Positions 1-6,316 of a stretch of DNA of 7,784 nt are shown piece after piece. The translations under genes and the position numbers were made by a program. Location: contig CAJOKY010000110.1 in assembly GCA_905235425.1 (NCBI GenBank), forward strand, positions 1 to 7,784. The letters are read 5' to 3'. The notes beneath the pieces were generated by a model, which ran no database searches, was not told where the DNA came from, and saw only the letters and a list, made by a program, of their open reading frames with translations. The DNA is from an uncultured Selenomonadaceae bacterium (GTDB taxonomy: Bacteria > Bacillota > Negativicutes > Selenomonadales > Selenomonadaceae). The stretch's first letter is position 1; the number at the start of each line of letters is the position of its first letter.

Positions 1-1938
1 TTCTTCAGGAACAATGCACAACGCCGCGCCGCTCGTCAACGCGGGATAAGTATCAAACATATTCGCATCAAAACCGAAACTTGCATAAGCGCCGACGCAA
101 TGACTTTCATTTAAGCCGTAAAATTTTTTATACCAATCTATAAAGCAGACAAGATTTTTGTGAGTGAGGCGGACGCCTTTCGGAACGCCCGTTGAACCGC
201 TTGTATACAGCAATATAAAAACGTCTTCGGGCTTGACTTCGGGCAGAGAAAATTTTTCTGCATGCGGAATTTCATCAATGAATAAAATTTCGCCGTCAAA
301 ATCTGTGATTAAATTTCGCAATTCCTTTGTTGTGATTAAAATTTTTGCGGCAGCGTCTTTAATCATAAAGTTAAGGCGCTCAGGCGGATAGGTCGGATCA
401 AGCGGCTGATAAGCGCAACCTGTTTTTGATGCGCCAAGTGCGGCAATCGGCATAAATTCACAGCGCGGAATCAAAATTGACGCGACATCGCCTACAGAAA
501 TATTTTTACTTAAAATGTACGCGGCAATGTCATTTGAAATTTTATTAATTTCGCTGTAAGTAAGTTTTTTATTCTCAAAAATTATCGCTGTATTGGCGGA
601 GAATTTTTCAGCCGCCGTTTCAAAAAGGCTTACAACAGTTTGAGTTTTGTCGTAATCGACTTCGGTAGCGTTAAAGGCGTCAAGCTGTTCAATCTGCGCG
701 GGATCGCACAATTCAATTTCACGCGCAAACGTCTTTGTCATAAGTTGACGTAAAACATTTTCATAGCAGGCGGCAAAATTTTCAATGAACTTTTCTGAAT
801 ACCGCGCAGAATTATATTCAATGTGAAGTTGCATTTTGTCAGAATCAGCCAGCAACTCAACGGCAAGATTATTCCCCGTCGTCTTTTTATCTAAAATTTC
901 TTCAGTGCAAGGCTTACCGCAAAATTCAGCTACGGTTTTAATCATACCGTGATAGGCAAACATCGGCGCGTTGTTCATAGGGCAAATTTTATTCAAGTCC
1001 GCATATGAAAATAAATCGTTGTCACGCGCAGATTGAATTTGCTCCGTCATTTCGGCTAGAAGTTCGGAAATTTTTTTATCGCCTGTCCACCGGCAATAAA
1101 CCGGCAAAGTTTTAACGAACATACCGACAATGTGCTTTGTACGGTCATTGCGTCCGTGATAAATCGTTGAAAAAAGCGATTCTTGCTGATTGGTGTACGT
1201 GCCGACAGTTAAAGCAAATGCCGCTGAAGTCAATGCGGACGCGGAAATTTTATTTGCCCTGCAGAAATTTTTTAAAGTTGAATATTCAAGCGGAAAAGTT
1301 TTCGTGAATATGTCGAAAGAAATTTTTTCTTCGTTACGGTCGGGAATAGGTAAAGCCTCAATATCAATGCCGCCAAAAGTTTTTTCGTACCAATTTTTTG
1401 CCTGCGTGAATATTTCAGTAGACCGCGCCTTAATTTCATCATTGGCGGCATCTATAGCGTCATAACTTTCAGCAGAAATGTCAGCGTCAAGATTTTCATA
1501 AAACTTTGCCACGTCATCAAAAAAAATATTCGCCGCTGATCTGTCGAAAGAAACGTGATGCGTCGTTCGCAAAAGATATTTCGCGTTTTCAGTTTGAATC
1601 AAGTTAAATCTGAACAATCTGCCGCCGTGAAGTTCAAGCGGTTCGACGACAAGTTCAGCTAATCTCTTTTGCAAGTCTTGTTCGTAAATTGTTTCAACAG
1701 TTTGCTGATAATCTTCCGATACAAAACTTTGAAAAGGTTCACCGTCACGCTCTACAATACGTGCATTTATGGCAGGATGTGCGGCAACGGTTTTTTCAAT
1801 CGCTCTTGCCAATAAATTTAAATCAATGCTGTTGTCAAGCTTCAATAAAAAATGTCCGTTATATGCAGTTTTTTCCGGCATATTCAGGCAATCAAAATAA
1901 ATTCCAAGTTGAGTTTGCGACAAAGGCGCACTTTTCAT
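1..1938 (-). CDS. Nonribosomal peptide synthetase, C-A start (partial, 3' end cut by window edge)
   Basis: N-terminal 646 residues of an NRPS, open to the window edge with no stop. A condensation domain (about residues 1-400) forms the peptide bond; an adenylation domain (from about 425) activates an amino acid as its aminoacyl-AMP. Seen: opening SQTQLGIYF; the C-domain active-site motif reads HHVSFDR (127-133), so the usual HHxxxDG keeps both His and the Asp but has Arg for Gly; A1-like LTYSE (458-462); A3 phosphate loop YTSGSTGVPKG (578-588); A4 region FGFDANMFD (621-629). The A4 Asp624 matches the residue that binds the substrate alpha-amino group. Only three specificity positions (Asp, Ala, Phe) are visible, too few to name the substrate. 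The ATG start is preceded by GGGGTGG with a 7-nt spacer. The gene begins 14 nt after the phosphopantetheinyl transferase stop, so it is the third gene of that operon. Carrier and release domains must lie outside the window. A protein that begins with a C domain implies a starter-type C domain or an upstream partner synthetase; which one is unknown. Confidence 0.95.
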   Translation of the reverse strand, partial: MKSAPLSQTQLGIYFDCLNMPEKTAYNGHFLLKLDNSIDLNLLARAIEKTVAAHPAINARIVERDGEPFQSFVSEDYQQTVETIYEQDLQKRLAELVVEPLELHGGRLFRFNLIQTENAKYLLRTTHHVSFDRSAANIFFDDVAKFYENLDADISAESYDAIDAANDEIKARSTEIFTQAKNWYEKTFGGIDIEALPIPDRNEEKISFDIFTKTFPLEYSTLKNFCRANKISASALTSAAFALTVGTYTNQQESLFSTIYHGRNDRTKHIVGMFVKTLPVYCRWTGDKKISELLAEMTEQIQSARDNDLFSYADLNKICPMNNAPMFAYHGMIKTVAEFCGKPCTEEILDKKTTGNNLAVELLADSDKMQLHIEYNSARYSEKFIENFAACYENVLRQLMTKTFAREIELCDPAQIEQLDAFNATEVDYDKTQTVVSLFETAAEKFSANTAIIFENKKLTYSEINKISNDIAAYILSKNISVGDVASILIPRCEFMPIAALGASKTGCAYQPLDPTYPPERLNFMIKDAAAKILITTKELRNLITDFDGEILFIDEIPHAEKFSLPEVKPEDVFILLYTSGSTGVPKGVRLTHKNLVCFIDWYKKFYGLNESHCVGAYASFGFDANMFDTYPALTSGAALCIVPEE

Positions 1939-1952
1939 CAAAATTCCACCCC

Positions 1953-2543
1953 TTATTTGTATGTACAGATACCTACAACTGCGCCGCCATTCAAGAAAAA
2001 ATTTTTGCCTACAACTTTGCCGTCACTTGCAAGGATTTTTTCACTGTCAACTTGTAAAAATTTTTCATCGCTTGTAAGTTTAAAGTAGCTTTCCTTTATC
2101 GTCCAATATCTCAAAAATTGTTGTCCGCGCAGATTTTTATTCAATGAAATAATTTTTTGGTATTCGCTCGGCAAGAAAAATTTTTCGGCAATTTCCATAG
2201 CAGCGCTTGAATCAACTTCCACGTCAACGCCGCTTTCAACTTCACCGACACTGCAGACAATCCAATTTCCCGCGTGCGACAAACTTATTTCTACGGGAAA
2301 ATCTTTTACATGCGGCTTGCCGCTAATGTCACGGTAAATTTGAACTTTTTCAAACGAACAAAAAAATTTTTCGGCAATAACCTTTCTTGCCAGCAATTCT
2401 GTCCAAACAGTTCTATTTCTGTCAGCGTTGAAACGATATGACAAAATGTTTTTCTGCCGTTCATGCGAAAAATATTTCAAAAAATTATCAACAGAATAAT
2501 TCAGCCGCGCAGAAATGTCAACTGCAAACAAATTAATACTCAT
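1953..2543 (-). CDS. Sfp-type 4'-phosphopantetheinyl transferase
   Basis: A 196-residue enzyme that moves 4'-phosphopantetheine from CoA to the conserved serine of carrier domains, turning apo-synthetase into its active form in the cytoplasm. Motifs of the Sfp/AcpT superfamily are in order: GKPHV (75-79), ISLSHAG (86-92), the magnesium-binding GVDVEV (105-110, with Asp107 and Glu109), a KFF...E segment (121-127) and WTIKES (147-152, with Lys150 and Glu151). The length is slightly shorter than B. subtilis Sfp. The start ATG overlaps the stop of the upstream exporter gene in an ATGA, and no separate Shine-Dalgarno is visible, so translation is probably coupled. The next gene is an NRPS, the expected target. 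The coding sequence repeats the peptide AEKFF twice, encoded around AAAAATTTTT tracts. All key residues are present and it should be active. Confidence 0.94.
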   Translation of the reverse strand: MSINLFAVDISARLNYSVDNFLKYFSHERQKNILSYRFNADRNRTVWTELLARKVIAEKFFCSFEKVQIYRDISGKPHVKDFPVEISLSHAGNWIVCSVGEVESGVDVEVDSSAAMEIAEKFFLPSEYQKIISLNKNLRGQQFLRYWTIKESYFKLTSDEKFLQVDSEKILASDGKVVGKNFFLNGGAVVGICTYK

Positions 2544-4297
2544 ATTTCAATCAAAGTTTGATTTAGCGATAAAACACGGCTATATTTTATGTTGCTCGCC
2601 AAACTTTTCAACAGCATAATTCCATCTGTATGCAAATTTTCTTCTTCTTCTACCGAGTATTCAAGAGGGTTAAAGCTTTTACCGTTGTCACGCAGTGATA
2701 TAACAACTTTTTTATCTTCCTGCTTTATTCTTACATCAACGTCAATTTTTTTGCCGGCATTAAATTTTTCAATATTCAGCGTCATTTCTTCAAGTGCAAC
2801 GCCGACTTTCACCGCAACGGTTTTATCAAATTTTCTCTCTTCAAGAATTTTTTTTGCAGAGTTTGAGATTTTGGCGGCATTTTCTGTATTGGCATTTAGT
2901 GACACGTCCATAATCAATGCCGAATCATTACTTTCAATTAAGAAGATATCATTCAGCTTGCCGCCTGAATTTTTGCAGACATACCTGCTGTAAATCCATA
3001 TCATCAAAAATCCTGCAACTTCCGCCAAAATGAAGGCAATCCATACGCCGGTAAGTCCGAACTGTTTTGACAAGATCCACGCTGCCGGTACTACTACCAA
3101 AATGCCTTCTGTGACAGACAAAATATTTGCAACGGTTCTGCGCTTAATTGTTGAATAATAGTACATCACTAAAAAAGTTATCGTTACGCCAAGCAAGCTG
3201 ATTGAAAATAGCCTTAACGCCGTTGAACCTTCTGCAAAAAGATTTTCAGGGATATTGTACAGCGACAAAATTACTTGAGGACAGATTATTGCAAAGGCAA
3301 CGAAAGCTCCCGACAATTTCAATGCGAATTTTAAAACGTACTTTACTAAACTTCGCACGCCTGCAAAATCTCTTTCGCCATAAATCATACCGACTACCGG
3401 CATCATTGCGCCGTTGCATCCGGCAATACACATTGAAATGACGGAAAGGCACGCCATGCAAACAGCGTACAAAGTCATTGAATCAGCGCCGCCAATTTCG
3501 CCGAGTATCTGATAAATTGCCCAAATTTTAATGGATATCAAGCCGGTACTTATCGCCGCAGGAAATCCCGATTTTAAAAGTTCAAAAACCTGTTTGAATA
3601 GGTTACCGAAATTATCAAAAATGGAGCAAAAATTTCTAGTGCGTTCGCTTGCTGAAAAATATCTCTTAAGCATGTACGAAATGGCGATAATGTCACTTGA
3701 AATCAGCGCAATGCCGGCGCCTTGTATGCCGAAGCCATTGCTAACGAGTAAAAAGCTCAAAGCTACGTTTAAACTTTGCCCGATTAAAATTCCGCGACTT
3801 ACAATTTTTGCCATTCCGTCAGTGCGCAGAAGTGTTTGCCACGTAAATGAAAGCAAAAACAGCGGACAACGCCAAACCATGATTATCAAGTATTCATACA
3901 TCAAAATTCTTAAATCTTCGACGGACGTTAAGATTTTTGATATTTCATACACGTGCGAAACAAAAATTGTCCCTAACAGAAGTGCAAAAAAAATACTTAG
4001 CGCCACAACTACGCTGAAAATGTAATCGGCTTTTGCTTTGTCACGCGATCCCGCCGCGACTGCGATTAAAGCTGATGAGCCTATGGCAATCAATACAGCC
4101 GTTGCGTAAGTTATCTGATTCAAAGGGACGCAAGCGCTTATTGCCGCCATTGCATTGGCATTTATAAAATTTCCGACGATAATCCCGTTTACAATCGTGC
4201 CGAGTTGCGCCGCCATTGACGCCAAAACAGTTGGGATAAAAAATTCACGGAATTTCTTTTCTACGAGAACACCGGTTTTCATAAAATTCATTACCAT
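2540..4297 (-). CDS. MATE-family exporter fused to a C-terminal RsbW/SpoIIAB-like GHKL ATPase domain
   Basis: Residue numbers count from a GTG at 4312. Residues about 20-445 are a polytopic membrane protein of the MATE/MOP flippase superfamily: opening FFIPTVLASMAAQLG, about 12 hydrophobic segments, and the internal repeat expected of two six-helix halves. MATE proteins export drugs or metabolites using Na+ or H+ gradients. Residues about 465-590 form a soluble GHKL (HATPase_c_2) domain as in anti-sigma-factor kinases: N-box EEMTLN (508-513), G1 box LRDNGKSF (540-547), then a short DGIMLLKSLA segment (563-572) in place of the usual GxGxx lid glycines, and a closing strand LNQTLIEI. The ATP-binding Asn and Asp-x-Gly are kept. 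I prefer the ATG at 4297 (residue 6): GAGG at 4307-4310 lies 9 nt upstream, whereas that GAGG sits over the GTG. First gene of the operon with the phosphopantetheinyl transferase and NRPS, so the likely cargo is the NRPS product. Whether the ATPase domain phosphorylates a partner, gates transport or only binds nucleotide cannot be told from sequence. Confidence 0.9.
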   Translation of the reverse strand: MVMNFMKTGVLVEKKFREFFIPTVLASMAAQLGTIVNGIIVGNFINANAMAAISACVPLNQITYATAVLIAIGSSALIAVAAGSRDKAKADYIFSVVVALSIFFALLLGTIFVSHVYEISKILTSVEDLRILMYEYLIIMVWRCPLFLLSFTWQTLLRTDGMAKIVSRGILIGQSLNVALSFLLVSNGFGIQGAGIALISSDIIAISYMLKRYFSASERTRNFCSIFDNFGNLFKQVFELLKSGFPAAISTGLISIKIWAIYQILGEIGGADSMTLYAVCMACLSVISMCIAGCNGAMMPVVGMIYGERDFAGVRSLVKYVLKFALKLSGAFVAFAIICPQVILSLYNIPENLFAEGSTALRLFSISLLGVTITFLVMYYYSTIKRRTVANILSVTEGILVVVPAAWILSKQFGLTGVWIAFILAEVAGFLMIWIYSRYVCKNSGGKLNDIFLIESNDSALIMDVSLNANTENAAKISNSAKKILEERKFDKTVAVKVGVALEEMTLNIEKFNAGKKIDVDVRIKQEDKKVVISLRDNGKSFNPLEYSVEEEENLHTDGIMLLKSLASNIKYSRVLSLNQTLIEI

Positions 4298-4343
4298 TTT
4301 TATATTCCTCACGTTGGCGTACTTTGTTGCCTTTTGATTAGGG

Positions 4344-4379
4344 TTGAGAATAAACCGTCACTATTTGACAATTTCTCAA
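4344..4379. repeat. 7-bp inverted repeat in the operon leader
   Basis: TTGAGAA (4344-4350) and TTCTCAA (4373-4379) are perfect inverted repeats separated by 22 nt, between the predicted transcription start and the exporter start codon. They could be an operator for a dimeric regulator or a weak leader hairpin. The arms are short and AT-rich, so chance is a real possibility. Confidence 0.3.
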
Positions 4380-4413
4380 AAGTTACGATTTCAACAAATC
4401 GCGCTGACTAATG

Positions 4414-4441
4414 ATCATACAAATGAAATGCCTGTTGTCAA
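4414..4441 (-). promoter_or_regulatory. Sigma-70-type promoter of the exporter-PPTase-NRPS operon
   Basis: Read on the minus strand, a perfect -35 hexamer TTGACA (4441-4436) is followed by 16 nt and a -10 hexamer TATGAT (4419-4414), one mismatch from consensus. Transcription would begin near 4407, leaving a 5' leader of about 110 nt before the ATG at 4297. It is the best promoter-like pair I found in this intergenic region on either strand. Prediction from sequence only. Confidence 0.7.
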
Positions 4442-4514
4442 TGCAGTAAGTTGCAAGCTGTATAAACACAGCAAAAATAGACTCCTACATTGTCTACCGA
4501 ATACTTTATAAGCC

Positions 4515-4526
4515 TACATTAATGTA
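4515..4526. promoter_or_regulatory. Perfect 12-bp palindrome TACATTAATGTA, candidate operator
   Basis: TACATTAATGTA is fully self-complementary. The octamer CCTACATT occurs both at 4484-4491 and, overlapping the palindrome, at 4513-4520, 29 nt apart start to start. A repeated half-site plus a complete palindrome is the pattern of a dimeric repressor site. It lies about 75 nt upstream of the predicted minus-strand -35 and about 370 nt upstream of darT1, so its target is uncertain. No regulator gene is in the window. Confidence 0.3.
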
Positions 4527-4552
4527 AAAAGAAAGTCAAGCAAAAAGGATAT

Positions 4553-4597
4553 GAAGAGCGTCTTCTATCACGACTGAAGTCACGGGTCTCCGACGCT
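4553..4597. repeat. Nested inverted repeats; possible relic of an IS200/IS605-type end
   Basis: Three complementary pairs are packed in 45 bp: GAAGA/TCTTC around a GCG loop (4553-4565), GACT/AGTC (4572-4581), and outer arms AGCGTC (4557-4562) and GACGCT (4592-4597). The core CACGACTGAAGTC resembles, from memory, the subterminal hairpins common at TnpB-type IS200/IS605 right ends, but the second arm here reads ACGG rather than GTGG, so the stem is imperfect. No transposase or tnpB sequence is nearby. The identification as an IS end is an inference; the symmetry is directly visible. Confidence 0.3.
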
Positions 4598-4617
4598 TAT
4601 GTTTATCCAACATAAAA

Positions 4618-4887
4618 TCTTACGACGGCACTGTAAAAATTCATTACAATCCCGGTACAAAACATTTAGTGACAGATGAAATTAATACAGGCGGCGGAAG
4701 TATCATTGCGGCTAAAGGTGCGGCAAAAAATATTGACATAACTCACAACGGCATTTATGATTTTTCAAAATTAAATGCGGCGTCAAATTCCGGCAACATT
4801 AAAATAGATTCTGCCGGTGTCTTGAATATTGATAGTGTATCTGCCAAAAACGGCATTGTCGATATACGCGCTTATAAAAATATTTAG
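4618..4887 (+). pseudogene. Remnant of a large beta-helical surface adhesin (filamentous haemagglutinin/leukotoxin-like)
   Basis: The frame encodes about 89 residues rich in Gly, Asn, Ser, Asp, Ile and Val in the alternating pattern of right-handed beta-helix repeats, with phrases such as NTGGGSIIAAKG, SGNIKIDSAG and NGIVDIRAY. Such repeats form long secreted or surface adhesins of thousands of residues, including the LktA-like proteins of Negativicutes. There is no signal peptide, no plausible full-length start (an ATG-like restart would be GTG at 4669) and the upstream frame fades into unrelated sequence after a TGA at 4552-4554. It ends in TAG 11 nt before the darT1 ATG, so if transcribed it could couple translation to darT1. 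I treat it as a decayed piece of a bigger gene, not a functional protein; a small independent gene is less likely. Confidence 0.5.
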
Positions 4888-4894
4888 AGGTGGG
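4886..4894 (+). promoter_or_regulatory. Strong ribosome binding site deciding the darT1 start
   Basis: AGAGGTGGG overlaps the TAG stop of the adhesin remnant and sits a few bases before ATG 4899. It supports the long form of the toxin over the internal Met26 codon at 4974, which has only an A/T tract upstream. Confidence 0.65.
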
Positions 4895-4898
4895 TTAA

Positions 4899-5612
4899 AT
4901 GGAATTGAAAAAAATTTTGGATGATTTAATCTCCGTAGCAGTAAATTTATTTCTACATCTAAAAAAAATTTTTATGGACGATGCGCCGAAAATAAATCCA
5001 ACAGACAATGACTTTGTAGCCTTTGCAAAATCGCGCAGAGTAAAACATTTTGTACACTTCACGCGCATTGAAAATTTGCCGAGCATCGCGCAGAATGGTT
5101 TATTGACGCGAAAAAATCTTGATAATATGTCAGCTGAATATTCGTACAATGACGATAATCGGTTTGACAATCTTAAAAATTCCCTGTCACTTTCCATAAC
5201 CTTTCCAAATTACAAAATGTTTTTTAAGTACAAAGTACATGCTACAAATTGGGCGGTAATTTTATTGGACGCGGAAAAAATTTTGGCAACTCTGCCCTGC
5301 GCCTTTCATGCCGCCAATGCCTCCGCCAACAGTGAGCGCTATCGTAAGTTGAAAGAGAGAATGACTTTAGACGCTTTCAAAAGAATGTTTGAAGGCGAAC
5401 GCAAGGGCAGGCGATTACGTGACAATGAAACAACTGATCCGCAAGCTGAAATAATTTGTCTTGCCGATATTCCGCTAAAATATTTTGTCGGCATTGTTTT
5501 TGAAAATTCTACGTGGTTAAATGCCAATCAGCAACTTTTTCCGAATATTCCCTGCCGTGTTGATAAAAGTTATTTTAAGCCGCGTCACGATTGGGATTAC
5601 GGTAAAAATTAA
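4899..5612 (+). CDS. darT1: DarT1-like DNA ADP-ribosyltransferase toxin
   Basis: A 237-residue protein of the DarT (formerly DUF4433) family, which uses NAD+ to attach ADP-ribose to bases in DNA and so blocks replication. DarT1 enzymes are reported to modify guanine, DarT2 thymine. Seen: the NAD-binding start KHFVHFTRIENLPSI (49-63), a NRFDN...SLSITFPNYKMF region (87-108), and DPQAEIICLADIPL (180-193), where Glu184 is the likely catalytic glutamate of the ARTT loop, followed by YFVGIVF. Assignment to DarT1 rather than DarT2 rests mainly on its NADAR partner. The first 25 residues are hydrophobic and amphipathic, ahead of the core; the strong ribosome binding site supports this longer start. 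The stop lies 1 nt before the antitoxin ATG, so the two are translationally coupled. No inactivating change is visible. Confidence 0.85.
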   Translation: MELKKILDDLISVAVNLFLHLKKIFMDDAPKINPTDNDFVAFAKSRRVKHFVHFTRIENLPSIAQNGLLTRKNLDNMSAEYSYNDDNRFDNLKNSLSLSITFPNYKMFFKYKVHATNWAVILLDAEKILATLPCAFHAANASANSERYRKLKERMTLDAFKRMFEGERKGRRLRDNETTDPQAEIICLADIPLKYFVGIVFENSTWLNANQQLFPNIPCRVDKSYFKPRHDWDYGKN

Positions 5613-5613
5613 A

Positions 5614-6306
5614 ATGGCAAACAGACCCGTTTATCTTGCAAAAGACGTTCCGCCGTATGTTGAGCGCGTCGATATTGAATTTAAATTTTACAGCGGCTTT
5701 TCTACTAAGCAAAAACATTTGAGTATAAAAAGCCTGCACGACGCTTTCAATGAAACTTATCCCGATAAAAAAGTTTTGGAAATTTCTTCAAAAAGTGAAA
5801 ATCCTCTCGGCGTAAAAGCCGGCGCGTTTAATCTGCAATTTCGTTATCATGATTCAGATAAAATTTTGTCAGTGGAAAGTGCCTATCAAGGCAGTAAGGT
5901 TTTTTCAAACGGCGGTCCTTATGTCGACTTGCTGGAAAAAAATTCACGCGACGCTAAGAAAGATGAGCGAATTAAAAATAGCGGCGATTTAATAGGATTT
6001 ATTTTTTTGAACGAAGATTTTCCGTTAGAGCCGAAAACATATTTTTATGATTGGCTTTACATAAACGCTTTACATTCAAATTCCGATTTGGCAGAAGAAA
6101 TTTTAAAATACGACGCCTTCACCGATATTGAATTTAATCCCCAAAAATCTTTTAACTGTCAAGCGGCGGCAGCGGCACTTTTCGTAGGATTAAGCCGCGC
6201 AGATTTAATCAGTGACGTCCTTACACATAAAGAAAATTTTTGGGAAATAATTTATCAGAAAAAAATAGCCGCCGAATTCAGCGACCATATTCTTCGTTTT
6301 AATTGA
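5614..6306 (+). CDS. DarT1-associated NADAR antitoxin (DNA ADP-ribosyl hydrolase)
   Basis: A 230-residue protein matching, by recognised motifs, the NADAR proteins paired with DarT1. These remove ADP-ribose from guanine and so neutralise the toxin. Seen: N-terminal block HLSIKSLHDAFN (35-46) and VLEISSKSENPLGVKAGAF (54-72), the NADAR hallmark SVESAYQGSKVF (86-97) with Glu88 as a candidate catalytic residue, EPKTYFYDWLYINAL (139-153), and YDAFTDIEFNP...NCQAAAAAL (166-189). The start is the ATG 1 nt after the toxin stop; an earlier in-frame ATG at 5521 would add 31 residues of out-of-frame toxin sequence with no family resemblance. The ribosome binding site is weak, as fits coupling to darT1. 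The toxin-first order matches the usual operon. It ends 10 nt from the convergent metI stop. Confidence 0.87.
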   Translation: MANRPVYLAKDVPPYVERVDIEFKFYSGFSTKQKHLSIKSLHDAFNETYPDKKVLEISSKSENPLGVKAGAFNLQFRYHDSDKILSVESAYQGSKVFSNGGPYVDLLEKNSRDAKKDERIKNSGDLIGFIFLNEDFPLEPKTYFYDWLYINALHSNSDLAEEILKYDAFTDIEFNPQKSFNCQAAAAALFVGLSRADLISDVLTHKENFWEIIYQKKIAAEFSDHILRFN

Positions 6307-6316
6307 GTTGCGTCAA

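Larger units (their letters stand above)
4298..4617. other. Intergenic spacer between the NRPS operon and the adhesin remnant
   Basis: About 320 bp without a supportable gene. It contains the minus-strand operon promoter, the leader inverted repeat, the 12-bp palindrome at 4515-4526 and the nested inverted repeat at 4553-4597, each listed separately. Short reading frames here are broken by stops; for example ATG 4551 meets TGA after eight codons. I found no convincing plus-strand promoter for the toxin-antitoxin genes. The stretch looks like a junction between unrelated blocks. Confidence 0.6.

Noticed and set aside
568..1938. Naming the adenylation-domain substrate
   Set aside because: Only three of the usual specificity positions (Asp, Ala, Phe) are within the window; they would allow valine among others but do not decide it.
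1689..2057. Plus-strand open frame of 122 codons opposite the NRPS and PPTase genes
   Set aside because: It is antisense to two strongly supported genes, spans their junction and has no recognisable domain.
3531..4025. Plus-strand open frame of 164 codons opposite the exporter gene
   Set aside because: Antisense shadow of a MATE coding region, with no ribosome binding site or family resemblance.
4365..4393. Plus-strand TTGACA at 4365-4370 as a promoter for the toxin-antitoxin block
   Set aside because: No acceptable -10 hexamer lies 16-18 nt downstream, and it is over 500 nt from darT1.
5521..5613. Earlier in-frame ATG that would lengthen the NADAR antitoxin by 31 residues
   Set aside because: The added residues overlap the end of darT1 in another frame and do not resemble the family; ATG 5614, 1 nt after the toxin stop, begins the recognisable protein.
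4899..6306. Reading the pair as DarTG2 (thymidine-specific toxin with macrodomain antitoxin)
   Set aside because: The partner has NADAR-type motifs and none of the glycine-rich loops of a macrodomain such as DarG.
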